From contig JAQGDQ010000332.1 in assembly GCA_030141605.1 (NCBI GenBank), forward strand, positions 147,501 through 175,000: a stretch of DNA of 27,500 bases, read 5' to 3'. A model generated the notes under the pieces. It saw nothing but the letters and a program-made list of their open reading frames with translations. It made no database searches and was not told the origin of the DNA. This document shows, in pieces, positions 10,490-18,920 of the stretch. The stretch's first letter is position 1. Every line of letters starts with the position of its first letter. Source of the stretch: Tubiluchus corallicola (taxonomy: Eukaryota; Priapulida; Priapulimorpha; Priapulimorphida; Tubiluchidae). Position numbers and translations under genes: made by a program.

Positions 10490-10655
10490 AAGTCTTCCCG
10501 AATGAGCAATGCTACGCCATCTCCCTTTTTTACTTTTCTATTAACACATACAAGTTTATAGCCTGGAAGAGAAATTGATTGGCTAAGCTCATCTGTCAAC
10601 CTCGTCTCAGTGTGTGTAATTGCAGGAAAGTGACCTTGCAAAATTTCTAATATTA
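10485..10655 (-). pseudogene. Endonuclease domain of LINE A, N-terminal fragment
   Basis: About 57 codons are open on the minus strand and include LEILQGHFPAITHTETRL, SISLPGYKLV and KKGDGVALLIREDL. The ETRL box supplies the metal-binding glutamate of the AP endonuclease fold. The start of the domain, with the expected Asn motif, is missing beyond about 10655, so the copy is 5'-truncated or decayed there. It joins the fragment ending at 9699 once the LINE B insertion is removed. A small frameshift lies close to the junction. Confidence 0.85.
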
Positions 10656-12271
10656 ATATGAATTAATAAAAATGGATATGTAAAAGGACTGCATAAAAAC
10701 ATTTGAGAAAACAATTACTACGATTCCCATGTGGAATTTCATTATTCTTTATCTTCGACTATTCTATCCTTATTACAATGACAAAAGCTATTGCAAGAAA
10801 CAGCGCTGCCAGCACATTGCTGAATATCAAATGACTATTATTCAGCAACGATTGCAGAATAGGAGATTTATAGCTAGAAGCTTTATGTTTCTGATGGTCG
10901 TGAAAAACATTTTACTAGCAAACGAGAAAATACTGACGTAAGAATTGAAATCATTAAAAATGATTCTAATTAGTCCAATGAATGACAAGACAAATAATAA
11001 CTCCAAATATAATTTCCTGTTGTTGAATCAGGACTAGATATTTCTAAGCCTTCTATTAACGTTTTAATATGCATAAAATTCTCATTACATTTGATGACGC
11101 ACTGAAAGACGACATGTAATAATGAATAGAGATTAAATTGTCAGTATAGCACAGGAAATTCACATTTCTAAAGTATAGTAAATCTAATTATAGTCAATAC
11201 GATTACTTCTCGGTACTAAAATTTTGCTTGTCTTATGTCTGTCTGCAAGTCGTAAGGAAATGAAATTCCAACGGAAATTGAGAATTCGTCGTTATCATAA
11301 GCAAGTAGACGATTTACAGGATAAAAGAATGTTCGCCAGAAATTAATCTTGCATTCAAACAAAATTGCGTAATGTTATTCTACTATGATCCTGCTGCTGT
11401 TGCTGCACTAATGATGGTAATTCTCCTCAGACAAACTAGAGCAGATTGTGTAGTAAGGCCTTCATTCACAAGTGGCTTGTTCCAATACTGAATATAACAG
11501 TTGTATTTTCCGTTGAGTGCCGCATGATGATATTCCTCTCAGTCGGATCAGAACACACTCCGACTTAACCAGTAGATACGACGCTCATTAAAAGAGACTT
11601 ATCACTTTTACAACTAATATTAGAAACTTTAATAGGCTTAGATACCAGTCCCGCCAATACAATTCAGTATTCGTAGCAGATCGTTAATCACTAAGAAATT
11701 CGGCTTGCCGCTCCCAAGCCGTTATATCCCTGTATAGTATGTGTCCTGAGTTCGGTAAATTATGCTTCGTTGGCTGTCTGTTAAATTTTGTATTTTGTAA
11801 TTTGTGCCTTGTTTTGTACATAATGTCTGTTCAGCTTTCATGTAAGATGAAACTTCGAATTTACAGCGAAGGTTTCCTTTATTTATGAAGATGTTTGTTT
11901 TTATGAAGATGTTTATATGTACGCGACTTGATTATCGCAAAATGAGATCTGCTTAAAAAGAAAAAATGCGTAGCAATAGATGATTTTTTCACGAAAATGT
12001 TTTTTTCGTGGGATGTTCAAATCATTAGATACATTGGCTGTTTTAGCAGCTATAAGGCAACCTTGTTGAAAAAATGTTGCTATCTTGTTTATTCACCAGT
12101 GTTGCTGTTTTGCAGCTGAACTCTTCATAGTGCTTACACTATTTATAGAAAACTTATAAAGCAAATTAGAGGTTTTTGCATACCTGTTATTTACCCGCTG
12201 CAAAAGTTATTTGAATTAAACAGAAATTGCACTTTTTTATATATTTCAATTAGGCTTAGATTTTTTGTGAC
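10656..12271. other. A+T-rich intron sequence without recognisable features
   Basis: I found no motif of LINE, DNA transposon, RNA gene or exon. A 70-codon open frame at 10729-10941 looks like chance. Some of the sequence just after 10656 may be further decayed 5' LINE A sequence. Confidence 0.45.
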
Positions 12272-12314
12272 TCCTCTCTCTTTGTCTCTCTCACTCACTC
12301 TCTCTCTCTCTCTT
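12272..12314. repeat. Short TC microsatellite
   Basis: A pyrimidine-only tract of mostly (TC)n with tcac and tttg interruptions. It is a simple repeat with no gene attached. Confidence 0.85.
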
Positions 12315-12721
12315 AAACTTAAACTGTAACAGACTTTAAACTTGGGACTGAAAACTTGTTTATTTATTTATTTGGATGTTGCCTTACTTCTAAGCATTTA
12401 GCAGCACTCGAAGAAAATGCACGTTCAGAATCTTAACGTTCTTCTCTCACCACTGAAGTTTTTCCTTTTCGTTTTAATGTAAGATTTCTAGTGAGTCAAT
12501 TAGTAAACTCCATAAATTTCCGCGCTTATAAAGCAAACGTTTTTAAACGAGGCACTCATTTTTAACCAGCAGATAGCAGTTCATTAAATATGTGAATTTC
12601 CTGTTCGTGTCCAAAGATTATACAGTGATTTTTTTCAACACCTAATCGTTGTTTGCAATTTTTTCTTTAAGTGCTTAGCGTACTTCTCGTTAGCACATTA
12701 AGTATGACAAAGCTTTTAGCG
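12315..12721. other. A+T-rich intron spacer between two TC microsatellites
   Basis: Apart from a short tttatttattta run near 12360, no coding, structural or mobile-element signal is visible. Confidence 0.45.
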
Positions 12722-12726
12722 CTCTC

Positions 12727-12799
<73 letters not shown>

Positions 12800-12873
12800 A
12801 TCTCTATTTCTATCTCTATCTCCTTTTTCTCTCGCTTCCTTTCCTTCTTCCCCCTCTCTCTCCCTTTCTCTCT
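12722..12873. repeat. Long TC/GA microsatellite with tctatc block
   Basis: About 70 bp of pure (TC)n is followed by a hexameric tctatc/tctatt section and then by an imperfect pyrimidine tract. Every base from 12724 to about 12785 is pyrimidine. Open frames on both strands (Ser-Leu repeats and Arg-Glu repeats) are consequences of the dinucleotide and are not genes. Confidence 0.95.
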
Positions 12874-13744
12874 GAATTTCGTTTGGTCACGAATGACATT
12901 GATTGGCAATTCTGCTCCGATCTTAAAGATATTAAAAAGTATATCAGTAGTAACGAATTTTACATCTATATGTGCATGAAGGATCACTTAAACATAAAAC
13001 TATAAGGCAGCTATTAGTGAAATTGATATTATAATCTGATAAATAAGATCTGTAGTTGGAAAAGCAGGTTTTTCTACCAAAATGTCCTATACAAATGATA
13101 GACTAATTAATAAACGCTGAAAGGGGAATCTAATCCTATAAAGTAAGCACAATGGAAGAACAGCAGAAATGCTGTTCTGCAAAATATGCAGGAAAACAAA
13201 AGAAACAGTTCTATTTGAGATAAACTGCACTAACTTGTGCAATAATTGCTTTGACAAACATGCAGTAGAAAACATGCAATAGGATCACTGACTAAATAGA
13301 TTCAGGGCTTAACTCTGTACACTCAGACCGGTACAACTCACCTTCCGGTAGCCATGCAGTTGCTAAATCGACAATGTCATTAATAAAATGGTCACGGAAG
13401 CTGACGAATTCGACTCAGAAACAAAAACAGACGAATATAGTATTAGCGCATTAAAATGAAATGAAAACCGAGGCCAAGAAATTTGATAAACAAAACCGAA
13501 GACAGAGAAAATTTGAAGAGTGACATTGAAAATTTTTGCTAGGTGATGCCACTGGCGCGAAATCAAATCAGAAAAGTTAATCAAAGGAAAACAGACCAAA
13601 ATGGAAAAACGGTTAACATAATAAACGAAGAACTGAATAAATTAACAACCGGGTCACGTGGTGTAACTAGTAAGCCAGTTTTTATCCAGCACTGTGATTG
13701 AACAGGACAATCAGTAAGTCCCGCAGAATGCAGGCGGTGCTTCA
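12874..13744. other. A+T-rich intron sequence upstream of the intact LINE
   Basis: No exon, transposon motif or RNA gene is recognised. The minus-strand open frames here are short and look like nothing known. The stretch ends in a 12-base C run (13745-13756) at the boundary with the G+C-rich LINE leader. Confidence 0.45.
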
Positions 13745-13756
13745 CCCCCCCCCCCC

Positions 13757-14513
13757 GCGGCAACTCTTATGCCTGGTTTACACAAGTCCTACACAGTGCC
13801 TCCCCGTGGCGACATACGGGCAACTGGGTACCTTGCGCCCCCAGGCTGAACTGTGAGGGCTCGGAGGAGGTCAGCCCCAAGAGGTGCGGTATGCAGGCCC
13901 GCCGGTGTGCGGACATGCCCTGGTACCCACTAACTTGACCCCCAGCTATGGGCAAATAGCCTCACTGCCTTGTGAGTATGCACTAGGGATAGTGAAAGGC
14001 TAAGGGAAACAACCCCGACAGAAATATCGGAGTGGAGCCCCGTAGGCAGGCTGACAAGATCACCGATCATCTTCCTGGCAACTCCTGCAACCAAGCTGAT
14101 GCCAGATGTATTGCTCTGCATTCCTCTGGACAACATCAGGGCGGTCAAGAGGGGGGTCTTGACGTCCGGGCAGCCCAGGATCTCCATAGTTTTTGCCCAG
14201 GCATTGCGTCATGGAGAGGACACTCCATCTTTGTGTCACACATAAAGGCACAACACGGGAGGCAGCAGTTACGGGTTATAAGCCCACGCTCATTTGGCGA
14301 AGAGTAGGGCGCCACGGGTTGTCTCCGACGGTGGGAGGGGTCTTCGAGCCCCACTGATCAGCTACCGCCCGCCTTAAGCTGGGCAGCCCCCAGCCAGTTA
14401 GGTGTTGATCCGCCACGGTCTGTCTGCTTCTTGGGGGTGCAAGGAGCTTATGATGTACGTCAGACAAGCAGACTGAAAACAGTTCACCCAGGAAAATAAA
14501 CAGGAAAAAGAAG
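13757..14513 (+). other. 5' leader of LINE D
   Basis: About 750 bp of G+C-rich sequence precedes the ORF. It contains several complementary segments: gcctgg at 13771-13776 with ccaggc at 13841-13846, and cccgt at 13803-13807 with acggg at 13816-13820. It is therefore probably structured as RNA. Several short open frames cross it in all frames, but none shows an RNA-binding or zinc-knuckle motif that would mark a separate ORF1. In LINEs this region normally carries the internal promoter, which is an inference here. Confidence 0.6.
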
Positions 14514-17500
14514 TTGCCAGCACTTCGAATTGCAAGCTGGAACGTGAGAACAATGATGCCAGGACTATCAAGCGATCTTCAACAGATCAGCGACACACGC
14601 AAAACAGCTGTGATTGACTCCGAACTAGAGAGGCTCAATGTAGACATAGCAGCCCTCCAAGAGACAAGACTGGCTGATGATGGAACATTACAGGAGAAAA
14701 ACTATACGTTCTTCTGGCAAGGAAAGGGACAAGATGAGCGGTGCGATCATGGAGTGGGATTTGCAGTTAAGACATCACTCATACCAATGGTGCAACCACC
14801 TTCCGGTGGCACAGAACGTTTACTATGCATCAAAGTAAACTCTGGTACAGGCCCGGTAAATCTCATAGCATGCTATGCCCCTACCCTCACCTCAAGCCCT
14901 GCTGAGAAGGATGCATTCTACGAAGCACTTGATGCTCTGATTGGGAGGCTACCTAAAACAGAAGACCTGTACCTACTCGGGGATTTCAACGCCAGAGTGG
15001 GTGCCTTGCACGATAACTGGCCACAATGCATCGGACACCATGGAGTAGGCAAACTAAATGAAAATGGACAAAGGCTGCTTGAACTCTGCTGCAACCGACA
15101 GCTCTGCATTTCAAATACCTACTTTCCAAACAAGGACAGGCATAAAGTTTCATGGATGCATCCACGCTCCCAACATTGGCACCAACTTGATCTCATCATC
15201 ACAAAAAGAGCTAACCTACTGAATGTACACAACACAAGAAGTTATCATAGTGCAGACTGTGACACCGATCACTCCATTGTCATTAGCAGAATTGTGTTGA
15301 ATCCTCGGACAGTTCATTATGCCAAGCCAAAAGGTTTGCCCAAGATAAACACTGCTCGCACAAAGGATGCACAGAGGACAAGCCACTTTGTCGCATCTGT
15401 AAGCACTATCCCCGGCACTGATGAAGACACGTCAGCAGAAGCCAGATGGTCATTTCTTAGCAAAAAGATCCATGCCTACGCCATTGATTCATATGGCAAA
15501 AGAACAAAACCGAACAAAGACTGGTTCGAAGCAAATCTCCAAACACTGGAGCCGCTCATCGAAGCCAAAAGGCAAGCTCTGATCAAGTGGAAACAGCATC
15601 CTACACACGAAAATCTCAGACTTCTACGCAAAGCCAGAGCTGAAAGCCAGGAAATGGCAAGGGTATGTGCAAACAACTACTGGCTGGACTTGTGCGACAA
15701 GATTGAACAGGCATCCTCAACTGGCAACATAAGAGCCATGTATGAAGGTATCAAGCAAGCCACTGGTCCGACCACAAAGAAAACAGCCCCCCTCAAGTCC
15801 AAAGAAGGAAACATAATCACTGATCGCAGCAAGCAGATGGAAAGATGGGTTGAGCACTACCTAGAGCTCTACTCAACTGAAAACACCGTATCTGAAGATG
15901 CTCTCAACAGTATTCCCGAGCTCCCAACTATGACTCACCTTGATGCTGAGCCCACCCTCGAAGACCTCGAAAAGGCTATAAATGCACTATCAAGTGGTAA
16001 GGCACCTGGAAACGATGCAATACCACCAGAGGTGATAAAAGAAGGAAAATCGGGCCTGCTGCCGCATTTTCATGAGCTACTCTGCCTATGCTGGAAAGAA
16101 GGGAAAGTACCACAGGACATGAGGGACTCCAAGATAGTAACCCTCTACAAAAACAAAGGTGACCGCTCGGACTGCAACAACTACCGTGGAATATCTCTAC
16201 TAAGCATTGTAGGCAAGGTGTTCGCACGTGTTATGCTGACGAGACTGCAGGCCCTTGCTGAACGAGTTTATCCAGAGTCTCAGTGTGGCTTCAGATCAGG
16301 CCGCTCAACAATCGACATGATATTCTCTGTGAGACAACTTCAAGAAAAATGCAGGGAACAGCGTCAACCTCTGTACTTAGCTTTTGTTGACCTCACCAAG
16401 GCGTTCGACCTGGTCAGCCGCAGCGGATTATTCAGTCTTCTCCAACGTATAGGCTGCCCACCAAAGCTTCTAAGTTTAATTAAGTCCTTCCACACAGATA
16501 TGAAAGGAACCGTCAGCTTTGATGGAGATACATCAGAACCTTTTAACATTCACAGCGGTGTAAAGCAAGGATGCGTGCTCGCCCCCACACTCTTTGGCAT
16601 CTTTTTCTCTCTCCTCCTGTACCATGCCTTCGACTCTTCATCTGATGGTGTCTACATTCATACCAGACATGATGGCAAGCTCTTTAACCTAGCCAGACTG
16701 AGGGCTAAGTCTAAGACTACACGTGTGCTCCTCAGAGAAATGCTGTTTGCTGATGATGCAGCTCTAGCAAGCCATACCCACGACGGTCTACAACGCCTTA
16801 TGGACCGCTTCTCCAATGCTTGCAGAGAGTTTGCCCTCACAATCAGTATCAAGAAGACGGAGATAATAGCTCAGGATCCTCCAATACCCCCCTCCATCTC
16901 AATCAACAACTCGCAGCTGGCTACTGTAGACAACTTCAAATACTTGGGCTCGACCATCTCACAGAACCTGTCCCTTGATGCTGAGATAAATGCTCGCATT
17001 GGAAAGGCAACAGGAGTCATGTCCAAGCTGACAAAGAGAGTTTGGGAAAACAAAAACCTTACTCTCAGCACAAAGTTGAAAGTCTACAATGCTTGCGTTA
17101 TCAGCACCCTCCTATATGGCAGCGAGACATGGGCTACCTACACAAGACAGGAGACCAGACTCAACTCCTACCACATGAGGTGCCTGCGTCGGCTACTTGA
17201 CATTAGGTGGGAAGACAGAATTACCAACCGCGAGGTCCTCAGCAAGGCCAAGACAACATCAATCTTTGCTATGCTGAGTCAGAGGCGTCTACGCTGGCTA
17301 GGACATGTCAGACGCATGGACAAGGGTCGTCTTCCAAAGGATATGCTGTACGGCCAACTCGAGGAAGGCACGCTTCCGACCGGTCGGCCTCGCCTGAGGT
17401 TCTCTGATGTCTGCAAGAGAGACCTCAAAGGCACTCACATAGACGTCAGTTCATGGGAAACCAAGGCAGATGACCGGCCAGCTTGGAGACAAGCAGTCAG

Positions 17501-17705
17501 CGAGGGCATCAAGAAGGCTGAGGAGGACAGGCATGAGAGACAACGTCAAAAGAGACTGGGAAGTAAAGCATCAATTAGTTCTCTCAATGACCCCGTTTTC
17601 ACCTGTGGGGACTGCGGCAGAGACTGCCATTCCAGGATCGGGCTCTACAGCCACAGCAGACGCTGCTCCAGCTCCACTTTATGGCGCAACCCATCGTCTT
17701 CATAG
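14514..17705 (+). CDS. Endonuclease/reverse transcriptase polyprotein of LINE D, intact
   Basis: The protein has 1063 residues if begun at the TTG at 14514. An AP-type endonuclease occupies about residues 4-255: RIASWNVRTM, QETRL with Glu50, YAPT, LLGDFNARVG with Asp157 and Asn159, and DTDH with Asp252 and His253. The reverse transcriptase spans about 470-830: GNDAIPPEVIK, YRGISLL (557), FVDLTKAFD with Asp626, HSGVKQGCVLAPTLF, and the catalytic FADD at 745-748, followed by FKYLGSTIS. The C-terminal region has LLYGSETW, LRWLGHVRRMD and GRPRLRF. It ends with a Cys/His cluster, C1031-x2-C1034...H1047-x3-C1051. The protein would nick target DNA and copy its own RNA there. No in-frame ATG precedes the endonuclease, because an upstream TGA lies near 14452. 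The first ATG is residue 14, inside the endonuclease motif, so the true initiation is uncertain. Confidence 0.93.
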   Translation: MPALRIASWNVRTMMPGLSSDLQQISDTRKTAVIDSELERLNVDIAALQETRLADDGTLQEKNYTFFWQGKGQDERCDHGVGFAVKTSLIPMVQPPSGGTERLLCIKVNSGTGPVNLIACYAPTLTSSPAEKDAFYEALDALIGRLPKTEDLYLLGDFNARVGALHDNWPQCIGHHGVGKLNENGQRLLELCCNRQLCISNTYFPNKDRHKVSWMHPRSQHWHQLDLIITKRANLLNVHNTRSYHSADCDTDHSIVISRIVLNPRTVHYAKPKGLPKINTARTKDAQRTSHFVASVSTIPGTDEDTSAEARWSFLSKKIHAYAIDSYGKRTKPNKDWFEANLQTLEPLIEAKRQALIKWKQHPTHENLRLLRKARAESQEMARVCANNYWLDLCDKIEQASSTGNIRAMYEGIKQATGPTTKKTAPLKSKEGNIITDRSKQMERWVEHYLELYSTENTVSEDALNSIPELPTMTHLDAEPTLEDLEKAINALSSGKAPGNDAIPPEVIKEGKSGLLPHFHELLCLCWKEGKVPQDMRDSKIVTLYKNKGDRSDCNNYRGISLLSIVGKVFARVMLTRLQALAERVYPESQCGFRSGRSTIDMIFSVRQLQEKCREQRQPLYLAFVDLTKAFDLVSRSGLFSLLQRIGCPPKLLSLIKSFHTDMKGTVSFDGDTSEPFNIHSGVKQGCVLAPTLFGIFFSLLLYHAFDSSSDGVYIHTRHDGKLFNLARLRAKSKTTRVLLREMLFADDAALASHTHDGLQRLMDRFSNACREFALTISIKKTEIIAQDPPIPPSISINNSQLATVDNFKYLGSTISQNLSLDAEINARIGKATGVMSKLTKRVWENKNLTLSTKLKVYNACVISTLLYGSETWATYTRQETRLNSYHMRCLRRLLDIRWEDRITNREVLSKAKTTSIFAMLSQRRLRWLGHVRRMDKGRLPKDMLYGQLEEGTLPTGRPRLRFSDVCKRDLKGTHIDVSSWETKADDRPAWRQAVSEGIKKAEEDRHERQRQKRLGSKASISSLNDPVFTCGDCGRDCHSRIGLYSHSRRCSSSTLWRNPSSS

Positions 17706-17718
17706 ACGGACGGAGGCC

Positions 17719-17730
17719 GACGACGACGAC
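17719..17730 (+). repeat. (GAC)n tail at the 3' end of LINE D
   Basis: Four gac units follow the stop codon by about 13 bases. Short simple-repeat tails of this kind mark the 3' ends of many non-LTR retrotransposons that lack poly(A). I take it as the element end by inference. Confidence 0.55.
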
Positions 17731-17734
17731 ACAA

Positions 17735-17885
17735 TCCGACAAAATTGGACTGTCGGATGAAGTCGTACGAAGTGTCCGACAAAATCGGATTGAGTCGGAC
17801 AGAGTTTGTCGGACGTTATGTGGACGGGAAACGTTAACATCCGATTTGTCGATCGACTCGTAGGACAAATCGGATGAAAGTCGAA
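17735..17885. repeat. Palindrome-rich CCGAC/ATCGG repeat, copy 1
   Basis: This segment is packed with inverted motifs. A perfect 13-bp inverted repeat, catccgatttgtc (17838-17850) and its complement (17864-17876), surrounds a 13-bp spacer. Others are tccgacaaaatcgga around 17775-17789 and tccgac/gtcgga around 17735-17757. Four landmarks (cgacaaaattgg, gacaaaatcggat, acatccgattt, aaatcgga-gaaa) recur in the same order in copy 2 at 18585. It begins directly at the LINE D 3' end, so it might be that element's 3' sequence, its insertion site or a separate repeat. Confidence 0.65.
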
Positions 17886-18584
17886 AGGTGCTCTACTTTT
17901 CACCCAATTGTCTTCCGACTTCTAGGTATTACAACCAATAATAAAACTTCATGTGACCTCTTATAGACAATTATGAATGACAAAACATTTTAAATTGTGT
18001 AAATAAGGCAAATTACAGGCATTCATTATTAAGAGCATTAAAGTATTTATGTGCAGCGTAGCATATGATGAGGGGCGTCCCCGTAAAGGGAGAGAGAGGG
18101 TGGAGAGAGATGGGGAGGTGAAAAACAGTCCGAGAGAGGAGAGATGGGGGAGGGAGAAAGAAGAGGAGAGGTACAGAAAGTGTGTGTATAAGAGAGAGAG
18201 ATGGATCAAAAAGAAGAGAAGGAGTGAGAGATGAAGAGGAGGAAGGAAGAGTGAGAAAGAGGGAGCGAGTGAATGAGTGAGTAAGAGGGGAGCGGAATTA
18301 CGGCATTTAACAGAAAAACATGATCCTCTAACTTTGTAAGTTATTTAAACAACAAGTTTATATGCATTCCAGAGCATGCAACCATAGCAAAATTACGTTA
18401 TGTAGGTAAAACTCTTCTGGCTAAAAGACAATTGCAATAAATTGTGCCATTTAGATATCTTTGCAAAGCAAATGTAACAAATGCAATATTCGAGTAGTAC
18501 AAATTTGTTAGACATCAATGTTTAAGTAGTTCAATGCTTGAATTCCCGGGTAAATGCAAGATGTCTGTTGGGCTTTCCCGACTT
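17886..18584. other. Spacer between the two CCGAC repeats, with purine-rich tract
   Basis: Between the repeat copies lie about 700 bp. The section 18066-18290 is strongly purine-rich on the plus strand (gagaga and gggag runs with few pyrimidines). The remainder is ordinary A+T-rich sequence. Open frames across the purine tract (Arg/Glu-rich on plus) are composition artefacts. Confidence 0.6.
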
Positions 18585-18715
18585 CTCGACAAAACCGGCT
18601 ACTTAGACAAAATCGGATAGAAATCGGATCGCGTACACGTAATACCTGGCTTCCTCCGACATCTGCATTCAACGACATCCGATTTCGTTGGCCAAGAAAA
18701 TCGGACGAAAATCTG
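18585..18715. repeat. Palindrome-rich CCGAC/ATCGG repeat, copy 2
   Basis: This is a diverged direct copy of 17735-17885. Landmarks are cgacaaaaccgg (18587), gacaaaatcggat (18606-18618), acatccgattt (18675-18685) and aaatcgga-gaaa (18698-18708). Order and approximate spacing are conserved (59 versus 69 bp between the second and third motifs). The inverted pair tccgattt (18678-18685) and aaatcgga (18698-18705) keeps the hairpin seen in copy 1. The family is not one I recognise. Confidence 0.6.
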
Positions 18716-18734
18716 ATCGCCTGAACCGGAATTT

Positions 18735-18920
18735 ATGCCACCTGTAAAGACAAAAACGTGCTACAACCCGAAATGTTCTGTAATTACTGAAAATGTGCAA
18801 GGCAAAACCATAGAAAAAGCTCTAGTATCAACATTAAGAAAAACACGTGGCAGTTCTTTTCTAGAACAAAATATAATTTGGCCTACAGGAAAGAGGAAAA
18901 CTCCAATTGCAGCTCAGTGA
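18735..18920 (+). pseudogene. Unrecognised short ORF, possibly a decayed transposon gene fragment
   Basis: A 61-codon frame starts MPPVKTKTCYNPKC and ends KRKTPIAAQ. After its stop, another frame continues with a helix-like, charged stretch (QFIAAKLETLEKKAKLENQ) to about 19000, followed by A-rich sequence near 19045. The basic and charged make-up and the apparent frameshift would fit a decayed gene piece, but I recognise no domain. It lies just downstream of repeat copy 2, so it could belong to the same unknown element, or it may be chance. Confidence 0.25.

Larger units (their letters stand above)
7358..10655 (-). mobile_element. Decayed Jockey/CR1-like LINE (LINE A), split by a later LINE insertion
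   Basis: Read on the minus strand from about 10655 to 7358, the sequence gives a LINE polyprotein in the usual order. First comes an AP-type endonuclease with ETRLTDEL, GDGVALLIRED, GVTYRPPGN, LLGDYNLNLL and LTDISDHLPIF. A linker follows with NPWTTQGLLNSI and KTWCVMNELL, then the reverse transcriptase and its C-terminal thumb-like region. The 5' end of the endonuclease is missing. At least three in-frame stops and several frameshifts are present, so the copy is dead. The frame is broken at 9700-10489 by an insertion on the opposite strand. The gene order and the motifs FDTVDHSIL, GVPxGSTLGPLL and YINDI are typical of the Jockey/CR1/L2 group. The exact clade is unresolved. Confidence 0.9.
13757..17733 (+). 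mobile_element. Near-complete, apparently young non-LTR retrotransposon (LINE D)
   Basis: A G+C-rich block stands out sharply from the A+T-rich surroundings. It starts just after a C homopolymer and ends shortly after the ORF stop with a (gac)n tail at about 17719-17730. It comprises a leader of about 750 bp, one 1063-codon endonuclease/reverse transcriptase ORF and a very short 3' untranslated part. No stop or frameshift interrupts the ORF, and all core motifs are present. Exact ends and a target-site duplication could not be fixed: the 5' junction lies in or near the C run, and the 3' junction merges into a separate repeat at 17735. Related elements are often annotated as jockey-like or craniofacial-development-protein-2-like. 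The clade, possibly RTE-related, is unresolved. Confidence 0.85.

Noticed and set aside
12667-12987. Two opposed frames rich in Ser-Leu or Arg-Glu
   Set aside because: They are produced by the TC/GA microsatellite and have no conserved sequence outside it.
13745-13756. C homopolymer runs here and at 23121-23131 as functional G-quadruplex or i-motif sites
   Set aside because: A single run of 11-12 C is simple sequence, and its exact length is prone to sequencing error. There are no four spaced G/C tracts to support a quadruplex.
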